The notes beneath the pieces are model-generated. The model saw only the letters and a program-made list of their open reading frames with translations, searched no databases and was not told the DNA's origin. A DNA stretch of 64,000 bases from CAVVGB01 sp963747715. GTDB taxonomy: Bacteria > Actinomycetota > Thermoleophilia > Gaiellales > Gaiellaceae. Of this stretch, positions 43,396-52,382 are shown one piece after another (the stretch's first letter is position 1; every line of letters starts with the position of its first letter). Both the position numbers and the translations under genes were made by a program. Location: positions 124,001-188,000 of the forward strand of contig CAVVGB010000007.1 of assembly GCA_963747715.1 (NCBI GenBank), given 5' to 3'.

Positions 43396-44366
43396 GCAGA
43401 CCCCTCCGCATCCTCATCCAGGTCCTGGTGAGCGGTGCCATCCTCGCCTACCTCATCTGGCAGGTCGATCTCGGCGAGACCATCGACATCCTCGCCGACA
43501 GCAACCTCGTTTACGCCGCCGGGGCCGTCGCGCTCTTCGTCGCCACGACGTGGGCGATGGCCTGGCGCTGGCAGGCGCTGCTTGCCTCGAAGGGGCTCCA
43601 CGAACCGATCGCCTGGCTGACGCAGCTCTACTTCGTCAGCTACGCGGTCGGCCAGATCCTGCCCACCGCGGTCGGCGGGGATGCGGTGCGCATCGTGGAG
43701 CACGCCCGCAAGCGGCCGGACGCCAAGGCGGAAGCCGCGGCCGCCGTTCTCATGGAACGCGTGATCGGATCGGTCGGGACGCTCGTCGTGGTCGCACTCG
43801 GCCTTGCGATCGCGGCGGGCCGCTACGAGGACGTCCGCTTCGTCGCCTGGATCGAGGCCGCTGCCGTCCTCGGGACGATCCTCTTCCTCGTTCTCATCTT
43901 CTCGCGGCGCACGGGCCGCCACCTCGTTGAGCGCGTGTTTCCGCTCGGCCGCCGGCTTCGTCTCGAGCGCCCGGTCACGAGCCTCTACCAGGCCATGCAC
44001 GAGTACCGCGGCCGGCCTCGCGTGCTCCTCTTCGTGCTCGGCATCACGATCGTCTCGCAGCTCGCGCGCGTCGTCGGCATCTGGTTCTGCGGCGAGGCCG
44101 TCGGCATCGACGTCTCGCCGCTCGTCTACTTCGTGCTCGGCCCGCTTCTCTTCTTCGTGCAGATGGTCCCGTTCACCCTCAACGGGCTCGGCGTGCGTGA
44201 GGCGTTCTTCGTCGGCTTCCTCTCGCGCTTCGACGTGCCCGCCGACCAGGCGTTTGCAGCCGGGGTCCTCTACTACGCCGTGCTCCTTCTCACCTCGCTG
44301 CCGGGTGCGGTCATCCTCTTGTGGCGGAGTGTCAGGCCTGCACGGCGGGTACAACAGGAGGCGTGA
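43392..44366 (+). CDS. Lysylphosphatidylglycerol-synthase-like flippase membrane protein
   Basis: A 324-residue membrane protein of the UPF0104/AglD group with about eight membrane segments. AVGQILPTAVGGDAVRIVEHARK, VLMERVIGS and FTLNGLGVREAFFVGFL are conserved motifs. Such proteins are thought to flip lipid-linked sugars or lipids. The start is TTG at 43392, overlapping the aminotransferase stop (TTGA), and its stop overlaps the propeller gene. Confidence 0.87.
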   Translation: MSRPLRILIQVLVSGAILAYLIWQVDLGETIDILADSNLVYAAGAVALFVATTWAMAWRWQALLASKGLHEPIAWLTQLYFVSYAVGQILPTAVGGDAVRIVEHARKRPDAKAEAAAAVLMERVIGSVGTLVVVALGLAIAAGRYEDVRFVAWIEAAAVLGTILFLVLIFSRRTGRHLVERVFPLGRRLRLERPVTSLYQAMHEYRGRPRVLLFVLGITIVSQLARVVGIWFCGEAVGIDVSPLVYFVLGPLLFFVQMVPFTLNGLGVREAFFVGFLSRFDVPADQAFAAGVLYYAVLLLTSLPGAVILLWRSVRPARRVQQEA

Positions 44367-45610
44367 AGCGTGTCCTGATCGTGCTCGGCGTCGTGATCCT
44401 GCTAGCTGGCGGGGCGCTGGCGGGTGCGTACATCTGGAACGAACGTCAGACCAAGGACGTCCGGGGATCGACGGACACCGAGTTTGAGACGACCGAAGAG
44501 CCGGGCGCGACGACCCGGGAAGAAGAAGAGGTGCAGGAGGAGCCGTGGCCGACGTACGGCTACGACGAGGCGCGCACGCGCTACGCGCCCGCCTTCCAGC
44601 ACCGGCCGCCGTACGAGCAGGTCTGGAGATTCAACACACGCAAGCTGATCGAGTTTCCGCCGGTGATCGCATACAACCGCCTCTACTTCGCCAACATCGA
44701 CGGGGAGTTCTACGCTCTCGATGCGGAGACCGGTGAAGTCGCGTGGCAGAAGGATTTCGGGGTCTTCACCGCCGCCTCGCCCACCGTGGGTGAAGGCGTC
44801 ATCTACCAGCCGCTCATGAACAAGCCGAGCCAGGAGCGCACAACCGCGCCCGGCTTCATGGTGGCCATGGACGCCGAGACGGGCGACGAGCTCTGGCGCT
44901 TCGAGGCGGGAGTCGTCGAATCGTCGCCGCTGCTCGCCGACGGGACGATCTACTTCGGCACCTTCGACGACAACTTGTACGCGCTCGACGCTGCGACCGG
45001 CAAGAAGCGCTGGTCGTTCAAGGCGGGCGACGACGTCAAGGGCGGCCCGGTCCTCGCCGAGGGGACGATCTACTTCGGCGCGTACGACGGCAAGGTGTAC
45101 GCCGTCGACGCGCGCAGCGGCAAGCTCCGCTGGGAATCCGCGGCCCAGGGCGGTCTTCGCGGCGCCGGCAACTTCTACGCGACGCCTGCGGTCGCCTACG
45201 GGCGCGTCTTCATCGGGAACACGGACGGCAAGGTGTACGCCTTCGGGCGAAGGAGCGGCAACCTCCTCTGGTCGAGGAGCACGAACGGGTTCGTCTACTC
45301 GTCGGCCGCCGTCTTCGACAAGACCGTGTTCGTCGGCTCCTACGATCACCGCCTCTACGCGATTGACACCGGGACAGGCGATGTCCGCTGGACCTTCGAC
45401 GCCAAGGAGCGCATCTCGGGGCCGGCCACCGTTCTCGACGGCCTCGTGTACTTCTCGAGCTTCGGCTTCAAGACGTACGCGCTCGATGCCGAGAGCGGCG
45501 AGCGTGTCTGGACCTTCGACGACGGGCGCTACGCCGGTGTCGTCGCGGACGCGCAGCGAGTGTACGTCACGGGCCACAAGATCCTCTACGCCCTGGAAGC
45601 GGCCTCCTAG
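44363..45610 (+). CDS. Membrane-anchored PQQ-type beta-propeller protein
   Basis: A 415-residue protein with an N-terminal membrane anchor (about 4-25) and an acidic linker, followed by repeated PQQ-type blades such as YALDAETGEVAWQKDFG, YALDAATGKKRWSFKAGDD and YAVDARSGKLRWE. No dehydrogenase catalytic residues are evident, so it is more likely a binding or scaffold propeller like BamB than an enzyme. ACAGGAGG precedes the GTG, which overlaps the flippase-like stop. Confidence 0.87.
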   Translation: MKRVLIVLGVVILLAGGALAGAYIWNERQTKDVRGSTDTEFETTEEPGATTREEEEVQEEPWPTYGYDEARTRYAPAFQHRPPYEQVWRFNTRKLIEFPPVIAYNRLYFANIDGEFYALDAETGEVAWQKDFGVFTAASPTVGEGVIYQPLMNKPSQERTTAPGFMVAMDAETGDELWRFEAGVVESSPLLADGTIYFGTFDDNLYALDAATGKKRWSFKAGDDVKGGPVLAEGTIYFGAYDGKVYAVDARSGKLRWESAAQGGLRGAGNFYATPAVAYGRVFIGNTDGKVYAFGRRSGNLLWSRSTNGFVYSSAAVFDKTVFVGSYDHRLYAIDTGTGDVRWTFDAKERISGPATVLDGLVYFSSFGFKTYALDAESGERVWTFDDGRYAGVVADAQRVYVTGHKILYALEAAS

Positions 45611-45646
45611 CGTCAACTGGACCGGCTGGTACCGTCCTCTTCCAAC

Positions 45647-46585
45647 GTGTACGAGGGAAAGACGGTCGCCGTCGTCGTCCCGGCTTACAACGAGGAAGCG
45701 CTCGTCGGCTCGACCGTCGCGGGCATTCCAACGTTTGTAGACCACATCTTCGTCGTCGACGACGGCTCTACGGACGCCACGGCCGAGCGCGCGCGAGAAG
45801 GGGACAAGCGCGTCGAGGTCCTCACGAGCGAGAAGAACGAGGGCGTGGGGGCGGCGATCATCGTCGGCTACCGGCGCGCCATCCAGGACAAGATCGACGT
45901 CACGTGCGTGATGGCTGCCGACGGGCAGATGGATCCGGACGACCTCGAGACGCTCGTTCGCGCCATCGCCGTCGACGAGTGCGACTACGCAAAGGCGAAC
46001 CGCCTTTTCACCGGGCAGGCATGGGAGATCATCCCGCGCACGCGCTACCTCGGGAACGCGATGCTGTCGTTCCTGACCAAGATCGCCTCCGGGTACTGGC
46101 ATGTGGCCGACTCACAGTCCGGCTACACAGCCGTGAACCTCGAGACGCTGAAGCTTCTCGACCTGCAGCGCGTGTACCGGCGCTATGGGTTTCCGAACGA
46201 CATGCTCGTGCACCTGAACGTCATCAACCGGCGCGTGCGCGACTACCCGTCGCGCCCGATCTACGGGGTCGGCGAGCGCAGCGGGATCCGCCTCCGCCGA
46301 GTGGTGCCGCGCATTTCGTGGCTCCTCATCAAGGGCTTCTTCTGGCGACTCCGCGAGAAGTACGTCATCCGCGACTTCCACCCGCTCGTGCTCTTCTACA
46401 CGCTCGGCTTCTTGCTGTTCGGGGCGGGCATCGTCCTGGGCATCGTGGAGACGGCCCTGCGTTTCGCCGGCAACCCGATCCCGGTCGCCACGATCGTGCT
46501 CGTGGCGCTCTTCACGATCTCGGGCTTACAGCTGCTCCTCTTCGCCATGTGGTTCGACATGGAGTCGAACAAGGACCTTCGCTAG
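45647..46585 (+). CDS. GT2 glycosyltransferase, dolichol-phosphate-mannose-synthase-like
   Basis: A 312-residue GT2 enzyme. VAVVVPAYNEEALVGSTVAGIP and IFVVDDGSTDATAERA form the nucleotide-binding half, MAADGQMDPDDLE carries the DxD-like motif, and two membrane helices lie at about 240-305. It differs from the GT2 at 37559 and belongs to the group found with GT4 and flippase genes. GTG at 45647; TACCGT lies 11 nt upstream as a weak -10 candidate. Confidence 0.9.
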   Translation: MYEGKTVAVVVPAYNEEALVGSTVAGIPTFVDHIFVVDDGSTDATAERAREGDKRVEVLTSEKNEGVGAAIIVGYRRAIQDKIDVTCVMAADGQMDPDDLETLVRAIAVDECDYAKANRLFTGQAWEIIPRTRYLGNAMLSFLTKIASGYWHVADSQSGYTAVNLETLKLLDLQRVYRRYGFPNDMLVHLNVINRRVRDYPSRPIYGVGERSGIRLRRVVPRISWLLIKGFFWRLREKYVIRDFHPLVLFYTLGFLLFGAGIVLGIVETALRFAGNPIPVATIVLVALFTISGLQLLLFAMWFDMESNKDLR

Positions 46586-46600
46586 CGCGACGGTTCGAAT

Positions 46601-46630
46601 TTGACGGGCTGGGTCGGGCCCTAGTAGGTT
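46601..46630 (+). promoter_or_regulatory. Promoter TTGACG-N18-TAGGTT
   Basis: Both hexamers are close to the housekeeping consensus with an 18-nt spacer. Transcription would begin near 46637, giving a leader of about 35 nt with AGGAAGAGAGG before the ATG at 46672. This is the clearest two-box promoter in the window. Confidence 0.65.
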
Positions 46631-46671
46631 CGCCCGGCATAGGGGCGTCCGACAGGAAGAGAGGTAACAAC

Positions 46672-46959
46672 ATGCGGAAGAAGTGGATTGCGGCAGTCTG
46701 CGCGCTTGCGATCGCGGGCCTGAGCTCTGGTTCGGCCTTGGCCGGTGAGATCAAGGGCCCGCCCGGAAGCGGCGAATACATCTTCGGCTCCGCCGACGCG
46801 CCGCTGCGCGCCGCGTCGGAGTGCGCGTTCTCGGGGCTGAACGACGACAACTTGCCTACCGACGCCATCGCGCAGTCGTTTGGGCAAATCGTCAAGGTCG
46901 CGGGACCGATGGGCGGGGGTCCCGGGTTCGCCTGCAACCCGACGAGGGCCGGCGGCTAG
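46672..46959 (+). CDS. Small secreted protein
   Basis: A 95-residue protein with a clear signal peptide (KKWIAAVCALAIAGLSSGSALAG, about 3-25). The mature part of about 70 residues is polar, with two cysteines (SECAFSGLNDD and GFACNP) that could form a disulfide. Family not recognised. It has its own promoter, a strong ribosome binding site and a terminator, so it is a single-gene unit that may be well expressed. Confidence 0.75.
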   Translation: MRKKWIAAVCALAIAGLSSGSALAGEIKGPPGSGEYIFGSADAPLRAASECAFSGLNDDNLPTDAIAQSFGQIVKVAGPMGGGPGFACNPTRAGG

Positions 46960-46968
46960 AACCGACTC

Positions 46969-47000
46969 GGTTGGCCCCGGCGCGAGCGTCGGGGCCAACC
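46969..47000 (+). terminator. Strong hairpin after the small secreted protein gene
   Basis: GGTTGGCCCCGGCG, loop CGAG, CGTCGGGGCCAACC: a 14-bp stem with one G-T pair starting 9 nt after the stop, followed by GTCCTT. No long T-run follows, as is common in GC-rich actinobacteria. Confidence 0.7.
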
Positions 47001-47026
47001 GTCCTTCCGGCGACCGGATCGCCGAA

Positions 47027-47032
47027 TACCTT
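47027..47032 (+). promoter_or_regulatory. Putative leaderless -10 box TACCTT
   Basis: TACCTT lies 7 nt before the GTG at 47040, just after the preceding terminator hairpin. Confidence 0.5.
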
Positions 47033-47039
47033 TTCGTAG

Positions 47040-47750
47040 GTGTCCTCCGCCGGCGCTGATCCCGGACATCAGGCGGTGCTGCGCCATCTCCGCGAGCGGG
47101 AAAAGGAAGAACCCTTGATCCGGGCGCAGGTCGCGGGCACGATCGTCTTCGACCTGTTCGTCCAGATCCTTGGGGAACGGAGCGGGCGCGTGCGCATTGA
47201 CGATCTCATCGCTGCGCTCGCGTCCTTCGGCGGCCACCTCTGCCTCGTCGCGGTGCTCGACACGCTCGCCGAAAGGGGCCTGACGCCGCAGCAGGTCGGG
47301 ATGCTCGAAGTGGAAGGGAGCGACGGGCACCGCTACTACTTCGGCGACGAGCCGAACCGTCTGCTCCTGGAGAGCGAGACTGCGCTCTTGAGCCTCGTTC
47401 TCGGCGCCGCGCACTCTTTCGGCGCGCCGGTATCGCTCGAGATGGTTCACGAGGTGATGAGCCGAACGGCACAGCGCGTCGGCACGGACGAGTTCGGCAA
47501 GACCGAGTTGCCGGACGAGCACCAGCCTGCGATGCCTCCCTTCGAGTGGGTGAAGCACGGCCGGGTCAGGGTCGTCGAGGCATTGGATCTCTACGAGGTT
47601 CCGCCGCTGTTGCGACCGGCTGCCCTCGGCTTCGCCTTGCAACGGGCGCTGGACGAAGGGCGCGATGTTCTCGATCCGCTGATGGCCGCGAAGATCGCCA
47701 TCGAGTGCTCGGTGCCGATGGCGAAGGTGGATCCGGCTCGGTTCGCCTGA
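47040..47750 (+). CDS. Conserved-looking protein of unknown function
   Basis: A 236-residue soluble protein with no signal peptide or membrane segment. The N-terminal half looks helical (HQAVLRHLREREKEEPLIRAQVAGTIVFDLFVQIL), the middle has FGGHLCLVAVLDTLAERGLTPQQVGMLEVEGSDGHRYYFGD, and the C-terminus LDPLMAAKIAIECSVPMAKVDPARFA. No family is recognised. It directly precedes a GT4 gene by 4 nt, so the two are co-transcribed from a leaderless promoter. Confidence 0.65.
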   Translation: MSSAGADPGHQAVLRHLREREKEEPLIRAQVAGTIVFDLFVQILGERSGRVRIDDLIAALASFGGHLCLVAVLDTLAERGLTPQQVGMLEVEGSDGHRYYFGDEPNRLLLESETALLSLVLGAAHSFGAPVSLEMVHEVMSRTAQRVGTDEFGKTELPDEHQPAMPPFEWVKHGRVRVVEALDLYEVPPLLRPAALGFALQRALDEGRDVLDPLMAAKIAIECSVPMAKVDPARFA

Positions 47751-47754
47751 GCGC

Positions 47755-48768
47755 ATGAGGATCGCGGTCTTCACGACGTCCTATCCGCGGAACGAGAACG
47801 ATTTCGCCGGGCGTTTCGTCCACGACCTCGTCGAGCGGTTGCGGGCGCGTGGGCTCGAGGTCGACGTGGTTCGGCCGGGATCCTTCACGGCGTTCGGGGA
47901 GCGAGGCGGCGTCGTCGAGTCGTTTCGACGTAAGCCGTGGCGTGCGCCGCGCGTTCTCTGGTCGATGCGAAACGCGCTGGTGCGGGCCGGACGCGAGGCG
48001 GACCTCGTGCACGCGCACTGGCTCGCCAGCGCGCTGGTCGCACCCTCGGCGGGCAAGCCGGTCGTGCTCACGCTGCACGGCTCGGGTACCGCGGGACGGC
48101 TCGAGGACTTGCAGCTCATGGCGCGCATGCCGCGTGTGGCTCGTGCCCTTCTTCGGCGCCCGCGCGTCGTGATCGCCGTGTCCGAGCCGCTCGCTGAGGC
48201 GGCGCGGCGCGCCGGGGCGACCGACGTCCGTTGGATTCCGAACGGCGTCGAGATCCCGGCCGAGGTGGGGGAGGAAGCCGATCCACCGGAGATCCTCTTC
48301 GTCGGGCGCCTCTCGCCGGAGAAGGGCATCCGGGAGCTGGTCGAGGCGACGCGTGGGATGAACCTTGTGGTGGCAGGAGACGGGCCGCTTCGTTCTCTCG
48401 TGCCAAACGCGCTCGGCTTCGTCTCCCACAAGCAGGTCGAGCGGCTGCTTGCGCGCGCAGCGGTGGTCGTCCTGCCGTCGCACCGCGAAGGTCTCCCCAT
48501 GGTGTTGCTCGAAGCGATGGCGCACGGCCGCCCCGTCGTTGCGACGAGGGTCGGCGGGATGCCGAGCGTGGTCGAGGAAGGGCGCACCGGCATCCTGATC
48601 GAGCCCGGCGACCCGGCGGCTCTTCGCGCTGCGATCGAGCGGCTCCTGGACGACCGGGAATCGCGCCGCCGGCTGGGCGCCGCGGGGCGCGAGAGGGTGG
48701 CCGAGCTCTGCTCGTGGGAGCGCGTGCTCGACGAGACGGTCGCAGCCTACGAAGACGCGTTGCGCTGA
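47755..48768 (+). CDS. GT4 family glycosyltransferase
   Basis: A 337-residue GT-B fold enzyme. The acceptor-side domain begins RIAVFTTSYPRNENDFAGRFVHDLVERL, with LVHAHWLASAL and VLTLHGSG; the donor side has FVGRLSPEKGIRELVEA and the E-x7-E motif in HREGLPMVLLEAMAHGRPVVAT. It transfers a sugar from an activated donor in surface glycan assembly. ATG at 47755 follows the previous stop by 4 nt. Confidence 0.92.
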   Translation: MRIAVFTTSYPRNENDFAGRFVHDLVERLRARGLEVDVVRPGSFTAFGERGGVVESFRRKPWRAPRVLWSMRNALVRAGREADLVHAHWLASALVAPSAGKPVVLTLHGSGTAGRLEDLQLMARMPRVARALLRRPRVVIAVSEPLAEAARRAGATDVRWIPNGVEIPAEVGEEADPPEILFVGRLSPEKGIRELVEATRGMNLVVAGDGPLRSLVPNALGFVSHKQVERLLARAAVVVLPSHREGLPMVLLEAMAHGRPVVATRVGGMPSVVEEGRTGILIEPGDPAALRAAIERLLDDRESRRRLGAAGRERVAELCSWERVLDETVAAYEDALR

Positions 48769-48843
48769 TCCCCCTGAGCTGAAGACTCGTCGTCCTGACG
48801 CGGTCTAATAGCGACAACCCAAATCGGACGAAAGGAGGCCAGC

Positions 48844-49341
48844 ATGGTTCGCTGGCTCAATAGTCGGAAGGCGCTCGTTCTCGGAGCAGCCGCTCTCGTC
48901 GCCGTGGTTGTCCCGCTCGCACTCTGGGCGGCGACCGGGACTGAGGGCGGCCGGCTCGACCGTCAGACCGCCAGGTGGACGACCACAGACGAGTCGACAT
49001 CGTCCACGTCTTGGAGGAACGTGCCGGGGCTCGGCAGGACGCGCTGCACGGTCAACCAGGTGACGGCGACGCTCAGCGCGACCATGAAGGGTGGGCCCGT
49101 GCGGTTTCGCGTGATCATCGACGGCGTGCCTGAGGCGCCGATGATGCCCGGCGCGGCCCGCTTCGTTCCGAACGGCACCGAGTCGTTTTCGTACACATTC
49201 GTCGGCAACACAGGTCCGTTCGAAGCAGACGACACGCACAGGTTCAACGTCCAGTGGCGCTCGCCGAGCGGTGCCCCGGTGACGATGCAGGAGGGGGCGG
49301 TGAACCTCCTCTTCGAGAACGGCACGCAGGGCTGTCCGTAG
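48844..49341 (+). CDS. Membrane-anchored or secreted protein of unknown function
   Basis: A 165-residue protein with an N-terminal hydrophobic segment at about 11-30 (LVLGAAALVAVVVPLALWAAT). The outside part is beta-rich, with two cysteines (RTRCTVN and the last-but-one residue) likely disulfide-bonded, and DRQTARWTTTDESTSSTSWRNVPG near its start. AAAGGAGG gives a very good ribosome binding site, and TCTAAT at about 48804 may be the -10 box, so this gene has a leader unlike many neighbours. Family not recognised. Confidence 0.7.
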   Translation: MVRWLNSRKALVLGAAALVAVVVPLALWAATGTEGGRLDRQTARWTTTDESTSSTSWRNVPGLGRTRCTVNQVTATLSATMKGGPVRFRVIIDGVPEAPMMPGAARFVPNGTESFSYTFVGNTGPFEADDTHRFNVQWRSPSGAPVTMQEGAVNLLFENGTQGCP

Positions 49342-49365
49342 CCTCTTGCCCAGGACCTAGGAGGG

Positions 49366-49408
49366 AGGGCGCGCCCGGCCGGAATCGGGTTTTCGGGGGC
49401 GCGCGCCT
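49366..49408 (+). terminator. Imperfect GC-rich hairpin
   Basis: AGGGCGCGC pairs with GCGCGCCT with one bulged G, in the 151-nt gap before nrdJ. It may end the preceding transcript. The rest of the gap holds TAGATA (49469-49474) and CAGGAGGA before the nrdJ ATG. Confidence 0.4.
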
Positions 49409-49492
49409 CTCCGTCCGAGCCCCGCTCTACGCTCCCAGGTCCCGCCCTCCGGGCGACCCATATCCAGGTAGATAGCCTTTCAGGAGGAAACC

Positions 49493-52264
49493 ATGGCGTC
49501 CGCTGCGCGTACCGAAACGACCCCCTTGATCGCCGACGAGGCCCTCGTCAACGCGGTCCTCGAACCGGCCAAGCAGTGCGGCGTCAGGCGCTATTTCACG
49601 ATCCCGGGGCGCGACCCGTTCGACGAGATCGAGTGGGAGATCCGCGACGCCTACATCCCGGGCAAGGACAAGCCCGTCTTCGAGCAGAAGGGCGTCGAGT
49701 TCCCCAAGTTCTGGTCGCAGACGGCGACCAACATCGTCGCGCAGAAGTACTTCCGCGGCCGCATGTCCTCGCCCGAGCGCGAGTCGAGCGTGCGCCAGAT
49801 GATCGGCCGGGTCGTCACCACGATCGGCAAGTGGGGACGTGACGGCGGGTACTTCGCCGACGAGGAAGAGGCCGAGACGTTCGAGGCCGAGCTCAAGGCG
49901 CTCCTCGTCAACCAGCTCGCCTCCTTCAACTCGCCTGTCTGGTTCAACGTCGGCTTCGAGGAGAAGCCGCAGTGCTCGGCGTGCTTCATCCTCTCCATCG
50001 ACGATTCGATGGAGTCGATCCTCGACTGGATCCGGCGCGAGGGCATCATCTTCCGTGGCGGCTCCGGCTCCGGCGTCAACCTCTCCAAGCTTCGCTCCTC
50101 CAAGGAGCAGCTGTCCAAGGGCGGCTACGCGTCCGGCCCGGTCAGCTTCATGCGCGGCGCCGACGCGTCCGCCGGCACGATCAAGTCGGGCGGCAAGACG
50201 CGGCGCGCGGCCAAGATGGTCGTCCTCGACATCGATCACCCCGACGTCGAGGAGTTCATCTGGTGCAAGGCCAAGGAGGAGGAGAAGGCGCGCGTCCTCG
50301 AGCAGGCCGGCTACGACATGTCGCTCGACTCCTCCGACTGGGCCTCGATCCAGTACCAGAACGCAAATAACTCGGTGCGCATCACCGACGCGTTCATGGA
50401 GGCCGTCGAGGCGAACGAGGACTGGAACCTCGCCGCGCGCACTGATGGGACGGTTGTGAAGACCGTGCCCGCGCGCGAGCTCCTGAAGCAGGCGGCCGAC
50501 GCGGCGTGGCGCTGCGCGGATCCCGGCATCCAGTACGACACGACCATCAACTCGTGGCACACGCTCCCGAACACGGGGCGGATCAACGCGTCGAACCCGT
50601 GCTCGGAGTACATGTCCATCGACGACTCGGCATGCAACCTCGCCTCTCTGAACCTCTTGAAGTTCCGCCGCGAGGACGGCGAGCTCGACGTCGAGGGCTT
50701 CGAGCACGCGGTCGACACCATGTTCCTCGCGCAGGAGATCCTCGTCGGCTACTCGAGCTACCCGACGCCCGAGATCGACCGGAACGCGAAGGCCTACCGC
50801 CAGCTCGGCCTCGGCTACGCGAACCTCGGCGCGCTCCTGATGGCGCGCGGCCTTCCGTACGACTCGGACGAGGGTCGCGCCTACGCGGCGGCGATCACCG
50901 GCCTCATGACCGGGCGCGCGTACCGCAAGTCGGCCGAGATCGCCTCGCGCATGGGCGCGTTCGCGGGCTACCAGCCGAACGCCGGCGCGATGATCGGCGT
51001 CATCTCCAAGCATCGCGCCGCGGTCGGCAACATCGAGCACGCCGCGTCGGTCGCGGACGATCTGCTGGGCGCGGCGCGGCGCGCGTGGGACGACGCGCTC
51101 AACATCGGCGAGGTGGCGGGCTACCGGAACGCGCAGGCAACTGTGCTCGCGCCCACCGGGACGATCAGCTTCATGATGGATTGCGACACGACCGGGGTCG
51201 AGCCCGACTTCTCGCTGGTCAAGTCGAAGAAGCTCGTCGGCGGCGGCGAGATCTCGATCGTGAACCGGACAGTGCCGCTGGCGCTCGAGAAGCTCGGCTA
51301 CGCGCCGCCCGAGATCGACCAGATCGTCGCGTACGTGGACGACCGCAACACGGTCGTCGGCGCGCCGTTCCTGAAGGCCGAGCACTACCCGGTCTTCGAC
51401 TGCGCGATCGGCGAGCGCGCGATCCACTACATGGGCCACGTGAAGATGATGGGCGCGGTTCAGCCGTTCATCTCGGGCGCCATCTCGAAGACGGTCAACC
51501 TGCCCGAGACCGCGACGGTCGACGACATCTCGGGGCTCTTCTCGGACGCCTGGAAGCTCGGCGTCAAGGCGATCGCGATCTACCGCGACAACTGCAAGGT
51601 CGCGCAGCCGCTGTCCGGCAAGGCGGACGCGACGACCGCTGCGATTCCGCCCGCGCCGAAGTACGAGCGGCGCCGGCTACCGGACGACCGCACCGAGATC
51701 GGGCGCAAGTTCCAGGTGGGCGAGTACGAGGGCTACATCCACGTCGGCCTCTACGACGACGGGACGCCCGGCGACATCTTCGTCGACATCGCCAAGGAGG
51801 GCACGACCCTCGCCGGCCTCATGAACTCGTTCATGATCTCGGTCTCGCTCGGCCTCCAGTACGGCGTGCCGCTCGAGGTGTACGTCTCGAAGTTCGCGCA
51901 CATGCGCTTCGAGCCGTCCGGGACGACGAACGACGCCGACATCCGCGTCGCCAAGTCGATCGTGGACTACATCTTCCGCTGGCTCGGCAAGAAGTTCCTC
52001 GACGCCGACAAGCAGCAGGAGCTCGGGATCATGAGCCCGGAGGTGAAGGCGCGGTTGGCGCAGGCGCATTCGATTCTGGAGGGGAACGGCGGCGGTGCGG
52101 CTACGGCTGCTGATGAGGCCGCGCCGGCGCCCCCGCCTGGCCAGACCGCGCTCTTCAACGCCTTCGAGGACGCGGTCGAGTGCGCCAAGTGCGGCGGCCG
52201 GATGGTGCGGACGGGCTCCTGCTACACCTGCCGGGACTGCGGCCAGAACACCGGGTGTAGTTAG
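49493..52264 (+). CDS. nrdJ: Class II (adenosylcobalamin-dependent) ribonucleotide reductase
   Basis: A 923-residue enzyme that makes deoxyribonucleotides without oxygen, using vitamin B12. Catalytic-site landmarks are FNSPVWFNVGF, CFILSIDDSMESI, FRGGSGSGVNLSKLRSS, the NASNPCSEYMSIDDSACNLASLNL loop and APTGTISFMMDCDTTGVEPDF. A linker rich in Ala/Pro/Gly at about 860-885 leads to a C-terminal CAKCGGRMVRTGSCYTC zinc-ribbon-like tail with redox cysteines. CAGGAGGA precedes the ATG. No cobalamin riboswitch is visible in the short leader. Confidence 0.96.
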   Translation: MASAARTETTPLIADEALVNAVLEPAKQCGVRRYFTIPGRDPFDEIEWEIRDAYIPGKDKPVFEQKGVEFPKFWSQTATNIVAQKYFRGRMSSPERESSVRQMIGRVVTTIGKWGRDGGYFADEEEAETFEAELKALLVNQLASFNSPVWFNVGFEEKPQCSACFILSIDDSMESILDWIRREGIIFRGGSGSGVNLSKLRSSKEQLSKGGYASGPVSFMRGADASAGTIKSGGKTRRAAKMVVLDIDHPDVEEFIWCKAKEEEKARVLEQAGYDMSLDSSDWASIQYQNANNSVRITDAFMEAVEANEDWNLAARTDGTVVKTVPARELLKQAADAAWRCADPGIQYDTTINSWHTLPNTGRINASNPCSEYMSIDDSACNLASLNLLKFRREDGELDVEGFEHAVDTMFLAQEILVGYSSYPTPEIDRNAKAYRQLGLGYANLGALLMARGLPYDSDEGRAYAAAITGLMTGRAYRKSAEIASRMGAFAGYQPNAGAMIGVISKHRAAVGNIEHAASVADDLLGAARRAWDDALNIGEVAGYRNAQATVLAPTGTISFMMDCDTTGVEPDFSLVKSKKLVGGGEISIVNRTVPLALEKLGYAPPEIDQIVAYVDDRNTVVGAPFLKAEHYPVFDCAIGERAIHYMGHVKMMGAVQPFISGAISKTVNLPETATVDDISGLFSDAWKLGVKAIAIYRDNCKVAQPLSGKADATTAAIPPAPKYERRRLPDDRTEIGRKFQVGEYEGYIHVGLYDDGTPGDIFVDIAKEGTTLAGLMNSFMISVSLGLQYGVPLEVYVSKFAHMRFEPSGTTNDADIRVAKSIVDYIFRWLGKKFLDADKQQELGIMSPEVKARLAQAHSILEGNGGGAATAADEAAPAPPPGQTALFNAFEDAVECAKCGGRMVRTGSCYTCRDCGQNTGCS

Positions 52265-52273
52265 CTGTAAAAC

Positions 52274-52357
52274 GACATCGGGGATGTCACCGAAAGACAG
52301 GTGCATTTCAGCGAAACGACAACTCGATGTCACTGGCTGACGACAGTTCGATGTCAC
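52274..52357 (+). repeat. Degenerate GATGTCAC repeats, possible IS-end remnant
   Basis: GATGTCAC occurs at 52283-52290, 52326-52333 and 52350-52357, with an inverted GACATC at 52274-52279, in an otherwise non-coding 118-nt gap after nrdJ. Such clustered GATGTC motifs are often seen at ends of IS481-type elements, but no transposase is present here. Confidence 0.4.
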
Positions 52358-52382
52358 CGACACCCGTCACCTTGAGCGCTCC

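Noticed and set aside
44363..45610. PQQ-dependent alcohol dehydrogenase
   Set aside because: Only the propeller repeats are present; PQQ-binding and catalytic residues are not evident.
46590..46620. tRNA-like GGTTCGAAT motif
   Set aside because: The flanking bases cannot form a T-arm stem or acceptor stem, and the motif lies in a promoter region.
49342..49492. Cobalamin riboswitch before nrdJ
   Set aside because: The gap is only 151 nt and no B12 box or the expected multi-helix core is visible.
52274..52357. CRISPR array or intact insertion sequence
   Set aside because: The repeats are only 8 nt and unevenly spaced, with no cas or transposase gene nearby.
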